The position numbers were made by a program, and so were the translations under genes. A model generated the notes under the pieces. It was not told the origin of the DNA. It saw only the letters and a list, made by a program, of their open reading frames with translations, and did no database searches. From Tepidibacter hydrothermalis (GTDB lineage: Bacteria > Bacillota > Clostridia > Peptostreptococcales > Peptostreptococcaceae), in the NCBI RefSeq assembly GCF_029542625.1, contig NZ_CP120733.1, positions 3,596,001 to 3,660,000 of the forward strand: DNA of 64,000 nucleotides, in the 5' to 3' direction. Positions 9,076 through 17,361 of the stretch are shown here, in pieces (within the stretch, counting starts at the first letter, position 1; every line of letters begins with the position of its first letter).

Positions 9076-9585
9076 GTGTATTTGGCTAAGGCAAATTATA
9101 AAGAAGAAAATGTCATTTGTGTTTTAAAAGAAATTTTAACAACTATAATCAACGATAACACGGTTATAATTTGTATAGGAACAGATAGATGCATAGGCGA
9201 TTCTCTAGGTCCCCTAGTTGGAACTATGCTAAAGAACAGTGATTATAAATATCCTATTTACGGAACTTTAGATGATCCTATTCATGCCCTGAATATTAAT
9301 GAATCACTAAATTATATAAAAAACAAACATCCTGAAGCTAATTTCGTAGCTATAGATGCTTGTTTAGGAGAAGTTAACAATATAGGTAATATTCAAATCA
9401 GAGAGGGCCCTATTCTTCCTGGAAAAGGAGTTGGAAAAACACTTCCTAAAATAGGGGACTACTCAATAGTCGCTATAGTTGATGAAATTGATGAGAACAG
9501 TAAATTTGCATTTAATAACATACGTCTTAGTTTTATCGTTCAAATGTCAGAGTTAATAGCAACATCTATCATACTCTCATCTTAG
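9076..9585 (+). CDS. yyaC: YyaC-type spore protease (DUF1256)
   Basis: 169-residue member of the YyaC family, described as spore-associated and distantly related to the germination protease GPR. Recognisable segments are VIICIGTDRCIGDSLGPLVG, the TLDDPIHALN stretch, FVAIDACLGE and REGPILPGKGVGKTLP. The start is taken as GTG at 9076, seven bases after TAGGAGGT; the longer reading uses a GTG that lies inside the ribosome site. No operon partner. The role in spores is a family expectation, consistent with the sporulation genes nearby. Confidence 0.88.
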   Translation: MYLAKANYKEENVICVLKEILTTIINDNTVIICIGTDRCIGDSLGPLVGTMLKNSDYKYPIYGTLDDPIHALNINESLNYIKNKHPEANFVAIDACLGEVNNIGNIQIREGPILPGKGVGKTLPKIGDYSIVAIVDEIDENSKFAFNNIRLSFIVQMSELIATSIILSS

Positions 9586-9620
9586 AATTTGTATTATAAT
9601 AACTTACATGCTCAAAAACT

Positions 9621-10559
9621 TTATATCTTACTGTTCATCAAAAAGACTATTAACGGTATTGTTATTACGGATAACAAAGTAGTTATAAATATCCCTTGAG
9701 ATGCTAGTATATGATCATTATCGTATTTAGTTGCAAATATAGCACAATTAGCAGCACTTGGCATTCCAGATACGATAGATGGTATACCTAATAATAAACC
9801 ATTTAGATGAAATACATTTTTCAAAGTAAAAAACACTATACATGGAATAATCAAAAGTCTTAAACAAGATACTATTAATAAATATTTATTCTTAAGAGCA
9901 TCATTTATGCTAGATTGAGCTAGTATAGATCCTACTAGTATCATAGACATAGGCGTTGTAGTGTTTGCAAGAACATTCAATATATTATATATCGGAGTAG
10001 GTATCTTTATAGATAATAAAAATAAAGTATACCCAACTATTATTGCAAGCATTCCCGGATTAACAATTATCTTCTTTAAGTTCATATCACTTGACTCTTC
10101 AGAATGTCTAGACATTATCATAACCCCAAAGCTCCACACCAATATGTTAAAAGGCATATTAAATAAAGCTGTATAAAAAACTCCAGAATCTCCATAAATA
10201 GCACTTATAACAGGATACCCCATAAATCCTACATTAGGAAATATGATCAAATACTGTAATATATCCTTAACCTTTCCTTTAACATCCATGTTTTTTATAA
10301 CAAAAAAAGATATTACTATAGACATTAGATACATAGCTATAGATATTATTATTATTCCTATACTACTTTTTAGCATTTGTATCGAAAACTCATACTGCAT
10401 AGATTTTATTATTAAACAAGGAAGTGTTATATATAAAACTATATTACTAAGCTCTTTATTGAGATTCTGAGTTATAAGTTTTTTCTTATTCGCTGTATAT
10501 CCTATTAATATTAGTGCGAATAACATAAATACCTGATTAAATGTAGACATGAAATTCAT
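9621..10559 (-). CDS. AEC-family (auxin efflux carrier-like) transporter
   Basis: 312-residue membrane protein of the AEC family, which exports organic anions such as malate in the studied bacterial members. It shows the two five-helix halves: an N-terminal block beginning FMLFALILIGYTANKKKL with ITLPCLIIKSM, FPNVGFMGYPV in the middle, and a C-terminal block with MSMILVGSILAQSS and SGMPSAANCAIFATKY. The ATG follows GGGGGTACAAT. Substrate cannot be told from sequence. It is convergent with yyaC and followed upstream by a repeat-rich gap. Confidence 0.88.
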   Translation of the reverse strand: MNFMSTFNQVFMLFALILIGYTANKKKLITQNLNKELSNIVLYITLPCLIIKSMQYEFSIQMLKSSIGIIIISIAMYLMSIVISFFVIKNMDVKGKVKDILQYLIIFPNVGFMGYPVISAIYGDSGVFYTALFNMPFNILVWSFGVMIMSRHSEESSDMNLKKIIVNPGMLAIIVGYTLFLLSIKIPTPIYNILNVLANTTTPMSMILVGSILAQSSINDALKNKYLLIVSCLRLLIIPCIVFFTLKNVFHLNGLLLGIPSIVSGMPSAANCAIFATKYDNDHILASQGIFITTLLSVITIPLIVFLMNSKI

Positions 10560-10657
10560 ATTGTACCCCCATTAATTTTTTGTTATCTTATATAATATAC
10601 TATTTAAAGAAATTTTGTCTATTAATTTTATATATCCCTTAAGATATTGTTACCTTA

Positions 10658-10708
10658 TATGTATTTAAAGCCTTTATTTTTAGAGGCTTTGAATACATAT
10701 TTTTTATT
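10658..10708 (+). terminator. orphan plus-strand terminator with no gene in front
   Basis: The long stem TATGTATTTAAAGCCT / AGGCTTTGAATACATA, with a loop of about 10 nt, is followed by T6 on the plus strand only. Both flanking genes are on the minus strand, so it would end an unannotated plus-strand RNA or be a relic. Confidence 0.55.
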
Positions 10709-10835
10709 TTATATTTATTATTAAAAGTATCTAATTTGATTATATATCATTATTTTTATATAAGTTGCATAATAAAAAAGTATTCCTTTAAAGATTCTAA
10801 ATGCAGACTTTTATGAAATTCGTAACAAAAATCAT

Positions 10836-11046
10836 AAAAAATGAAGCTTATTAAAATGTTAGTTAATGATTTAAATGTTTTTGTATAGAACTTGTATTAC
10901 GTCGTTTGAATATCCGTTAAGAAAGTTCGTTGTCTGAACGTAGTGAGTTTAGAACTTTCAGGAAATTCAATAAGACGTAATGCTTAGTTCTATTAAAAGC
11001 ATTTAATATATTAACGGTATTTTAATGAGCTTCATTTTCGCTTAAG
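10836..11046. repeat. large palindromic repeat family C, copy 1
   Basis: Roughly 210-bp near-complete inverted repeat. Outer arms AATGAAGCTTATTAAAAT and ATTTTAATGAGCTTCATT; middle arms around AGAACTTGTATTACGTC and GACGTAATGCTTAGTTCT; conserved centre ATATCCGTTAAGAAAGTTC...AGTTTAGAACTTTCAGG. It ends 25 bp past the fabZ stop codon. A family-B-like left motif (AGATTCTAAATGCAGACTTT) precedes it. Confidence 0.8.
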
Positions 11047-11070
11047 CACTATACTTATATAATTAAAATT

Positions 11071-11502
11071 TTAGTTTTTATCTACCAATGCAAACATTAA
11101 AGTTCCACTACAAGCTAATTCATCTCCAACATAAGCCTTAGCTTCTGCTTTTCCTATTCCTCTTCTCATATTTATCATTTCAACTTCCATTTTAAGAGTA
11201 TCTCCAGGTCTTACTTCTTTTCTGAATCTAACCTTATCTATACCTGTAAAAACTCCTAATTTACCCTTGTTTTCCTCTACTGTCATCATAGCAACAGCCC
11301 CTACCTGAGCCATGGCTTCAACAATTAAAACCCCTGGCATTAAAGGATAATCAGGGAAATGACCTTGAAAGAATGGTTCATTTACAGTAACATTCTTTAT
11401 CCCAACAGCTTTTTTTCCTTCTTCTAATTCAACTACCTTATCCACTAGTAGAAAAGGATATCTATGTGGTATTATCTTTTTTATTTCATCTACATTAAGC
11501 AT
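11071..11502 (-). CDS. fabZ: 3-hydroxyacyl-[acyl-carrier-protein] dehydratase FabZ
   Basis: Dehydrates 3-hydroxyacyl-ACP in fatty-acid elongation. The 143 residues (normal length) carry the hot-dog-fold hallmarks [11 protein letters not shown] at 13-23 and [20 protein letters not shown], with the catalytic pair H48 and E62. The ATG follows AAGGAGGTTTTAAAT. Its position after the flagellar rod genes matches the conserved mbl-flhO-flhP-fabZ order known from Bacillus subtilis, although here repeats B and A separate it from flgJ and a terminator lies in between, so it probably has its own promoter. Confidence 0.97.
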   Translation of the reverse strand: MLNVDEIKKIIPHRYPFLLVDKVVELEEGKKAVGIKNVTVNEPFFQGHFPDYPLMPGVLIVEAMAQVGAVAMMTVEENKGKLGVFTGIDKVRFRKEVRPGDTLKMEVEMINMRRGIGKAEAKAYVGDELACSGTLMFALVDKN

Positions 11503-11553
11503 ATTTAAAACCTCCTTATAGTATCTAGTACTAATTTTATAATTAGTATACCA

Positions 11554-11707
11554 TAAAAAAGTTATTCTTTAAAAGAATCTTATATCTAAACTTTTTTAAA
11601 ATTGCATGGCACCAACGAGTCTTATCAAACTCCGTTGCTTAAAACTCATAACGAAAATTATATTTATCCAAAAATTAAAGATGAATATAATTTTCTATTC
11701 GTTATAA
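11554..11707. repeat. intergenic repeat family B, copy 3, interrupted by a family A core
   Basis: Left motif AAGAATCTTATATCTAAACT and the palindrome ATAACGAAAATTATATTTAT / ATGAATATAATTTTC...ATTCGTTAT are those of family B. Between them sits a family-A hairpin core, so the two families are nested here. Confidence 0.65.
11604..11640 (+). repeat. repeat family A, copy 2 (core hairpin only, nested in family B)
   Basis: CACCAACGAGTCTTATCAAA and CTCCGTTGCTT keep the family A hairpin (CAACG/CGTTG plus AGT/ACT with the bulged C), but the left and right flanks of the element are missing. Confidence 0.6.
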
Positions 11708-11713
11708 AAAACA

Positions 11714-11751
11714 TAAAAAAATAGCCTATATCTAATAGATAATGGCTATTT
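11714..11751 (-). terminator. terminator at the end of the flagellar rod genes
   Basis: On the minus strand, ATAGCCATTATCT / AGATATAGGCTAT is followed by T7. It overlaps the last codons of flgJ. Confidence 0.8.
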
Positions 11752-12048
11752 CTTTATATATGTTTTATTAAATTGATCATATATACTCTTAGCTAGTCCT
11801 AAAGAAGATCCCTTTGAAGACTTAACTGCAAGTTCTTCAGTATATAAATCTTCAAAAATTTCTCTTCCTTGAGATTTTTCAAACAAAGAATCCTTAGGAA
11901 TAGTTTTTTTCATTTCTTTAAGCATTATTTTCAAAAACTCTGCTTCTATATCTTGACACGCTTTCATAAGCTTTTTGTCGTCTTCTTTAGTATTCTTAAC
12001 CTTGCTCTTTAATACATCTAAGTTTGTGTAATTATTAGTAATCTCCAC
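11746..12048 (-). CDS. flgJ: rod-binding protein, FlgJ N-terminal domain
   Basis: 100-residue protein matching the rod-binding (N-terminal) half of FlgJ, which caps and guides assembly of the flagellar rod. The core is ACQDIEAEFLKIMLKEMKKT followed by GREIFEDLYTEELAVKSSK and a C-terminal SLGLAKSIYDQF helix. The muramidase half found in proteobacterial FlgJ is absent, as is usual in Firmicutes. The start is GTG, five bases after GGTTGGTGAT. It directly follows flgG (13-bp gap) and ends in a terminator, so it is the last gene of the mbl-flagellar cluster. Confidence 0.88.
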   Translation of the reverse strand: MEITNNYTNLDVLKSKVKNTKEDDKKLMKACQDIEAEFLKIMLKEMKKTIPKDSLFEKSQGREIFEDLYTEELAVKSSKGSSLGLAKSIYDQFNKTYIKK

Positions 12049-12061
12049 TTAAATCACCAAC

Positions 12062-12856
12062 CTATCTTCTAAGGTTATTAGCCATTTGCATCATATCATC
12101 TGCTGTTTGTATAGACTTAGAATTCATCTCATACGCTCTTTGAGCTGTTATCATCTTTATCATCTCATCTACTACTTGTACATTTGAAGTCTCTAAAAAT
12201 CCTTGAGCTATATTAGTCTCTGCATCTTCTTCATCAAGAACTATTTCTTCTCCAGATGCACCTGTAGCTTTATAGTAGTTCTTACCTGTGGCTTCAAGAC
12301 CTGCTGGATTTAAGAACTGAACAACCTTAATTTGACCTAGTTCTTCAAACTCTCCATCCGAGTTTTTAACAGTAACTTTACCACTTGGATCTACAGTGAA
12401 ATCTTTTTGACCATTCTCTACTATTATTTCATCATCGTCTACAGATAAAACTGTATAACCTTCTGTTGTAACAAGCTTTTTAGTATCCTCATCTACACTT
12501 AATTTAAATGATCCATCTCTAGTATATAAGTTTTGACCCTTAGGATTTTGTATTGCAAAGAATCCTTTTCCATCAAGAGCCAAATCTGTTGGATTTTCCG
12601 TTCTTTCAAGATTTCCATTTTCAAATATTCTACTAGTAGCAGATGTCATAACACCATGTCCTATTTGTAAATTAGATGGACTACCTTCTCCTTCTACTAA
12701 ATTCGATTTTTTTATATTCTCATATAACAAATCCTTGAACTCTATTCTTTGTTTTTTGTAACCAGTAGTATTTACATTTGCTAAGTTATTAGAAACATTA
12801 TCCATATTAAGTTGCTGTGCTTTCATTCCACTAGCAGCAGTCCATAGTGCTCTCAT
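12062..12856 (-). CDS. flgG: flagellar basal-body rod protein FlgG (FlhP position)
   Basis: 264-residue distal-rod protein of the flagellar hook-basal-body family. N terminus MRALWTAASGMKAQQLNMDN with NNLANVNTTGYKKQR is typical of FlgG, and the C terminus ETSNVQVVDEMIKMITAQRA with YEMNSKSIQTADDMM is the conserved coiled-coil end. The ATG follows GGAGGGGTAGACT. It lies 15 bp downstream of flgF and 13 bp upstream of flgJ, in the place of flhP in the Bacillus mbl-flhO-flhP cluster. Exported through the flagellar type III apparatus, so no signal peptide is expected. Confidence 0.93.
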   Translation of the reverse strand: MRALWTAASGMKAQQLNMDNVSNNLANVNTTGYKKQRIEFKDLLYENIKKSNLVEGEGSPSNLQIGHGVMTSATSRIFENGNLERTENPTDLALDGKGFFAIQNPKGQNLYTRDGSFKLSVDEDTKKLVTTEGYTVLSVDDDEIIVENGQKDFTVDPSGKVTVKNSDGEFEELGQIKVVQFLNPAGLEATGKNYYKATGASGEEIVLDEEDAETNIAQGFLETSNVQVVDEMIKMITAQRAYEMNSKSIQTADDMMQMANNLRR

Positions 12857-12871
12857 AGTCTACCCCTCCAT

Positions 12872-13972
12872 TTACACTTTTCCGATTTCGTTTACTGCCT
12901 TTCCCATCATCTCATCATAAGCTTTTACAACTTTTTGATTACTTTCATATTCTCTAAAGACAGTAATCATATCTACCATCTCATTTACTGAATTTACATT
13001 AGATGTTTCAATGAATCCTTGAAGTAGATCTCCATCCAGTTTTTGTTCATCTGGATTTATTCCTTCTTCTACCTTATATAGATTATTCCCTTCTTTTCTA
13101 AGGGCATTGACATTTAACACATTCACTGCATCTATTTTATCATAGTATTCATATGTGCCATAGTCTTCATCTTTTATATATATTTCTCCATTTTTATTTA
13201 TCTTAAAGTCTTTATCAAGAGTTATTATCCCTTCTTTTCCAAGTACATAATTTCCATTTAAATTTATTAGTTCTCCTTTATTATTTAATTCAAAAGAACC
13301 ATCTCTTGTATATCTAATTCCATCTTCGCTTTGTACTTTAAAGAATCCGTCACCTTTTATAGCAAAATCTAATTTATTATCAGTTGGTTTTATCTGTCCT
13401 GAAAGAAAATTAGTTTGAATTCTATCAAGTCTTAATCCTCCATTTATAGTTCCTATAACATTTTTAGATGGAGTATATATAAGATTTGCTACTACATTTC
13501 CATTAGATATAACATTTCCACTTTTATCATCAACTTGAATGTCTTTATTATCAACTTTTATTTTATTTTTTTCAGAATCTAATACATAAAATCCAGTACT
13601 TGTATCTATTCCTTTTTTTATGTCCCTAGTGTATGTTTTTAAATATCCTTCATCATCCACACTGAATCTTACTGATTTATTATAGCTTGTCCCCATAGGA
13701 CTATCCACAGTAAAAAAACCTTTATTAGATTTAAGATAGAATCCTTGTCCATCTCTTTGGACATCTAATTTCGGGTTATTATATGTGTTGTTTAGGTCAT
13801 TTTCTAATTTACCATTTATTTTACTTATCAACATTTCTGGAAAAGCTTCTGAAATTACTACATCTTTTTTAAATCCAGATGTGTTAGCATTTGCTATGTT
13901 ATTACTAATAACATCTAATTTTTTTTGATTAGTCTGCATACCTGATGTAACCGTATAAAGGCCTCTAAACAT
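12872..13972 (-). CDS. flgF: flagellar hook-basal body protein (FlgF/FlhO-like)
   Basis: 366-residue rod protein of the FlgF/FlgG family. It begins MFRGLYTVTSGMQTNQKKLD with NNIANANTSGFKK and ends in the family coiled coil (ETSNVNSVNEMVDMITVFRE, YESNQKVVKAYDEMM). It is longer than typical FlgF (about 250) because of a roughly 100-residue insertion between 90 and 200. Position immediately downstream of mbl matches flhO. The ATG follows TTGGAGTGATATT. A 100-bp gap to mbl may hold its own promoter. Confidence 0.87.
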   Translation of the reverse strand: MFRGLYTVTSGMQTNQKKLDVISNNIANANTSGFKKDVVISEAFPEMLISKINGKLENDLNNTYNNPKLDVQRDGQGFYLKSNKGFFTVDSPMGTSYNKSVRFSVDDEGYLKTYTRDIKKGIDTSTGFYVLDSEKNKIKVDNKDIQVDDKSGNVISNGNVVANLIYTPSKNVIGTINGGLRLDRIQTNFLSGQIKPTDNKLDFAIKGDGFFKVQSEDGIRYTRDGSFELNNKGELINLNGNYVLGKEGIITLDKDFKINKNGEIYIKDEDYGTYEYYDKIDAVNVLNVNALRKEGNNLYKVEEGINPDEQKLDGDLLQGFIETSNVNSVNEMVDMITVFREYESNQKVVKAYDEMMGKAVNEIGKV

Positions 13973-14074
13973 AATATCACTCCAAAAAAGTTTTTTTACT
14001 GGTATTATATTTCGGCATAACTATAGAAAAGTTTAATCAATTTTTGTTATACTATATAATACTTTAGGCTTATT

Positions 14075-15079
14075 TTATTTCCTAATACTCTTTAATATCC
14101 CAGAATTGAGAACTTCTCCCGTACCTTTAGCTACACAGGATACCGCATCATCCGCTATATATACATCTATACCGGTTCTCTTAGATATTAATTTATCAAG
14201 TCCCCAAAGCAAAGATCCTCCACCTGTCATTACTATTCCCTTATCGCTTATATCGGCAGATAATTCTGGAGGTGTTTTTTCTAGTACACTATGGACTGCA
14301 TCTGCTATTTGTACTATACATTCATTTAAAGCCTTTAACATCTCATTAGAGGTTATTTCTATAGTAGTAGGTAGTCCTGATACTAAATTTCTTCCTCTTA
14401 CATCCATAGTATCCTCAGGGTCTTTAGGATATGCTATTCCTATGTTCATTTTAATGTTTTCAGCTGTTCTTTCCCCTATAAGCAAGTTATGCTGTTTTCT
14501 CATATATTTTATTATAGCTTCGTCAAATTTATCTCCCGCTACTTTTATAGAAGTACTTACAACATTTCCACCGTATGATATTACAGCTACATCAGTTGTT
14601 CCTCCTCCTATATCTATAACCATATTACCTTGAGCTTGAGCTATATCAAGTCCTGCACCTATGGCTGCAGCTGTTGGTTCTTCTATTAAATCTACATGTC
14701 TAGCTCCTGCTTGCTTTGTAGCTTCTTCAACAGCTCTTTTTTCAACTTCTGTAACTCCCGATGGAACACATACAACTATCTCTGGTTTGAAAAATTTAAA
14801 AAATCCTTTTTTAACTATAACTTTATCTATAAAATATTTAAGCATTTTTTCTGTAATATCATAATCAGAAATTACTCCATCCCTAAGCGGTCTTATAGCA
14901 ACTATATTTCCAGGTGTTCTTCCAATCATTCTTCTAGCTTCTTCTCCGACAGCTAAAACTTTTTTTGTTCTTTTCTCTATAGCAACTACAGACGGTTCTT
15001 TTAAAACTATTCCCTTACCTTTTACATAAACAAGAACCGTTGCTGTACCTAAGTCTATTCCTATGTTTGGATTAACCAT
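14075..15079 (-). CDS. mbl: rod-shape protein, MreB/Mbl family
   Basis: Actin-like cytoskeletal ATPase that guides cell-wall synthesis. All actin-fold motifs are visible in 334 residues: phosphate-1 NIGIDLGTATVLVYVKGKG, connect-1 EPTAAAIGAGLDI, phosphate-2 MVIDIGGGTTDVAVIS and adenosine GIVMTGGGSLLWGLDKLI. I prefer Mbl over MreB because it sits between spoIIID and the flhO/flhP-type flagellar genes, as mbl does in Bacillus, and is not next to mreCD. The ATG follows AGGAGACATGCTTA. Confidence 0.93.
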   Translation of the reverse strand: MVNPNIGIDLGTATVLVYVKGKGIVLKEPSVVAIEKRTKKVLAVGEEARRMIGRTPGNIVAIRPLRDGVISDYDITEKMLKYFIDKVIVKKGFFKFFKPEIVVCVPSGVTEVEKRAVEEATKQAGARHVDLIEEPTAAAIGAGLDIAQAQGNMVIDIGGGTTDVAVISYGGNVVSTSIKVAGDKFDEAIIKYMRKQHNLLIGERTAENIKMNIGIAYPKDPEDTMDVRGRNLVSGLPTTIEITSNEMLKALNECIVQIADAVHSVLEKTPPELSADISDKGIVMTGGGSLLWGLDKLISKRTGIDVYIADDAVSCVAKGTGEVLNSGILKSIRK

Positions 15080-15180
15080 TAAGCATGTCTCCTACCTTTC
15101 GTGTGAATTATTATACATTTCTCCCTTCTACAAAAATATACAAAAATCTGGATTTCGTCAAGAAAAAAATACAGGTATAT

Positions 15181-15444
15181 TCATCCTGTATTTTTACTAG
15201 TGCTTTCATATTTTAATTTTGTAGCCATTCCTCCTCTTATGTGCCTTTCTGATTTGTTTTTATCTAATACATTTTTTACTTCTTCAGCAAGTACTGGGTT
15301 TAAAGATTCTAACCTCTCAGTTATATCTTTATGTACTGTACTTTTGCTAACTCCAAATTTCTTTGCAGTTTCTCTTACTGTGGTTTTTTTTTCTATTATA
15401 TATTTAGCTATCGTTACGGTTCTTTCTTCTATATATGCCTTCAA
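15181..15444 (-). CDS. spoIIID: sporulation transcriptional regulator SpoIIID
   Basis: 87-residue DNA-binding protein that adjusts the SigE regulon in the mother cell and helps switch to SigK. The helix-turn-helix TVRETAKKFGVSKSTVHKDI and the basic C-terminal region RHIRGGMATKLKY are essentially those of the Bacillus protein. It starts at TTG, four bases after AAGGAGGGGG; there is no in-frame ATG that would keep the conserved N terminus. It lies between spoIIQ and mbl as in other spore formers. A SigE-dependent promoter is expected in the gap to spoIIQ, but I did not identify one with confidence. Confidence 0.96.
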   Translation of the reverse strand: MKAYIEERTVTIAKYIIEKKTTVRETAKKFGVSKSTVHKDITERLESLNPVLAEEVKNVLDKNKSERHIRGGMATKLKYESTSKNTG

Positions 15445-15496
15445 CGGTCCCCCTCCTTAAAGGAATACTCTTTATTCATATATATGTTTTTTGCAC

Positions 15497-15540
15497 AAAA
15501 AATAGAACAGGCTTAACCTATTAAAAGGTTAAGCCTGTTA
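15497..15540 (-). terminator. terminator of spoIIQ
   Basis: Perfect 14-bp stem AACAGGCTTAACCT / AGGTTAAGCCTGTT, then CTATTTTTTG on the minus strand. The spoIIQ stop codon is the first base pairs of the stem. Confidence 0.9.
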
Positions 15541-16299
15541 ATTAGAATTTATTATAGATAAAGGATCTATGTTTTTATTATCTTTTAAAACTTCAAAGTG
15601 TAAATGCGGTGCTTCTTTGCTCTCTATTATAGATGTATTTCCTATATTACCTATAACATCTTTACACTTTACCTTTTTACCTTTTTGAACTTTAGTGTCT
15701 AAAGATAAATTGCTATAAACACTTACTATATTATCTTGATGCTTTAATTTAACTGTTATACCTTGTACACTATCCTTTAATACCTCTAATACTTCTCCAT
15801 CCATAAAAGCACTTACAGGAGTTCCTTGCTTGGCTTGTATATCTATTCCTTTATGTAACTCCCATTGTTCTAATGTAGCAGAATAAGTTGGTTTATTATC
15901 AGAATAATCTCTTCCTAATTTACCTTCAACTGGCATAATAGCTTTTATCTTTGTTGTTTGTGCAACTTCTTTATTAGGTTCTTCTTTAGCCTGTTTTTCC
16001 TGTTTCAATTTTTGTTTTGCATCAGCTAAATTTTGTTTAGAGTCTGTTGATGTTGGTACAGCTTTGCCATCTTCTTTTATAAGATGAATTTCATCATCCT
16101 CATTACTAGCTACTTTATCATCATCTATTAACTCTCCTTGTTCGTAGTTAACAAATCCATTCTCAGATGCTATGTTGTCTATACTATTTTTAGTAACCCA
16201 TACAGCAGTTAAAGCTACTAAACATACGCATACAAACAGCACCAAATAAAACCCATCTTTCTCTAATAATTTTTTAAATTTATTTTTTTTGTTATCCAT
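15538..16299 (-). CDS. spoIIQ: SpoIIQ, forespore LytM-domain engulfment protein
   Basis: 253-residue membrane-anchored M23/LytM-domain protein; SpoIIQ pairs with SpoIIIAH across the intermembrane space during engulfment. There is a single TM helix at about 15-35 (GFYLVLFVCVCLVALTAVWV), an acidic/lysine-rich linker, then LytM from about 120. The zinc motifs look complete, with HKGID and HLHF both present, unlike B. subtilis SpoIIQ where the site is degenerate, and as reported for C. difficile. The start is ATG (MDNKK) after GGAGGTGAAGTTA; an upstream ATG is part of that ribosome site. It follows spoIID and ends in a strong terminator. Confidence 0.93.
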   Translation of the reverse strand: MDNKKNKFKKLLEKDGFYLVLFVCVCLVALTAVWVTKNSIDNIASENGFVNYEQGELIDDDKVASNEDDEIHLIKEDGKAVPTSTDSKQNLADAKQKLKQEKQAKEEPNKEVAQTTKIKAIMPVEGKLGRDYSDNKPTYSATLEQWELHKGIDIQAKQGTPVSAFMDGEVLEVLKDSVQGITVKLKHQDNIVSVYSNLSLDTKVQKGKKVKCKDVIGNIGNTSIIESKEAPHLHFEVLKDNKNIDPLSIINSN

Positions 16300-16355
16300 T
16301 AACTTCACCTCCATTTATATTCTTACCGAATTTCTAGATTATATACTTTTCAACA

Positions 16356-16386
16356 ACAAAAAAAGAAGGACTTATTTAGCCCTTCA
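16356..16386 (-). terminator. terminator between spoIID and spoIIQ
   Basis: GAAGG / CCTTC based stem at the spoIID stop codon followed by T7 on the minus strand. Confidence 0.7.
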
Positions 16387-17361
16387 ATACTTATTCTCTA
16401 TACTTACTCCTTTGAAGTAATGTTTTAATATTTCATCATATTTATAACCTTTATGAGCCATTCCATTCGCTCCCCATTGACTCATTCCTACGCCATGGCC
16501 ATACCCCTTCGTCATTATATTTAAAAAGTTCCCATCTACTTTTATATCAAAATCAGAAGAATTAAGACCAAGTATACTTCTAACTTTACTTCCCTTTACA
16601 ACCTTATTTCCTACTCTTATTTCTTTTACAGAACCGCCTTCGCTTCTGGACATAACCTGTATATCTTTATTAAGATTATCAGATAATACAATTCCAACAC
16701 CCTTAAATTTGTTTATAAAATCATTCTTACTAATCTTCATATTCGCTCTAAATTTTGGTGATTCTTCTTCATATGGACTTTCAACCGACCTTAAATAAGG
16801 AAGACTTGCGCTAAATACTTCTTCAGAATTTTCCGTTTTACCTCCACTAGTTGAATGATATAAAGGTTGTATAGTTTTTTCTTCAAAGGTCATAACCATT
16901 CCCCTAGTGTCGTCTACAGCTTTTTTTATCTTAGGCCAAGACTCACTCATCCACTTTTTATTATGTAGTTTTTCAAGAGTATTAGTATCTAGATATTCTT
17001 GACAATGCCTATGATCTGTACATACTACAGCTCCCTTGTGCTGAGGTATTTTATCTCCTCCATTTTCCATTTTATGAAAAACATATGATCTTGCTGCTAT
17101 AGCTTGTGCTTTTAAAGCTTCTTCATCGAAAGTTGCTGGCATTTCAGATGCAACTACATTGTATAAGTACTTCTCTATATCTAGTTCTTCTACATTGTCT
17201 GTTTTTGTATTGTAAACCTTTATATTGATTGAATTAGTTGTTTTAGTTTGTACAATTTCTTTTTGAAATATATCATCCTTATATATTCCAATAGTTAATA
17301 TTACAGGTAAAACTACTATAACTAAAAAAGTATACACAACAACTAAAAAAGGGTTTTTCAT
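16384..17361 (-). CDS. spoIID: SpoIID, mother-cell peptidoglycan lytic transglycosylase
   Basis: 325-residue enzyme that cuts glycan strands denuded by SpoIIP to drive engulfment. An N-terminal TM anchor (residues about 4-27) precedes the SpoIID domain: VVASEMPATFDEEALKAQAI with the catalytic glutamate in SEMP, AIAARSYVF, CTDHRHCQEY whose two cysteines match the zinc-binding cysteines of clostridial SpoIID, STSGGKTE, and the C-terminal GYGHGVGMSQWGANGMA. The chosen start is the ATG after AAGGAGGAAAGTCT, not the ATG 30 bp upstream. That ATG and its ribosome site lie inside a long hairpin (17351-17409). It follows murA by 56 bp. Confidence 0.95.
   Translation of the reverse strand: MKNPFLVVVYTFLVIVVLPVILTIGIYKDDIFQKEIVQTKTTNSINIKVYNTKTDNVEELDIEKYLYNVVASEMPATFDEEALKAQAIAARSYVFHKMENGGDKIPQHKGAVVCTDHRHCQEYLDTNTLEKLHNKKWMSESWPKIKKAVDDTRGMVMTFEEKTIQPLYHSTSGGKTENSEEVFSASLPYLRSVESPYEEESPKFRANMKISKNDFINKFKGVGIVLSDNLNKDIQVMSRSEGGSVKEIRVGNKVVKGSKVRSILGLNSSDFDIKVDGNFLNIMTKGYGHGVGMSQWGANGMAHKGYKYDEILKHYFKGVSIENKY

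Noticed and set aside
14106-14633. 175-codon plus-strand frame antisense to mbl
   Set aside because: Shadow of a strongly conserved actin-fold gene; no start signal and unlike any family.
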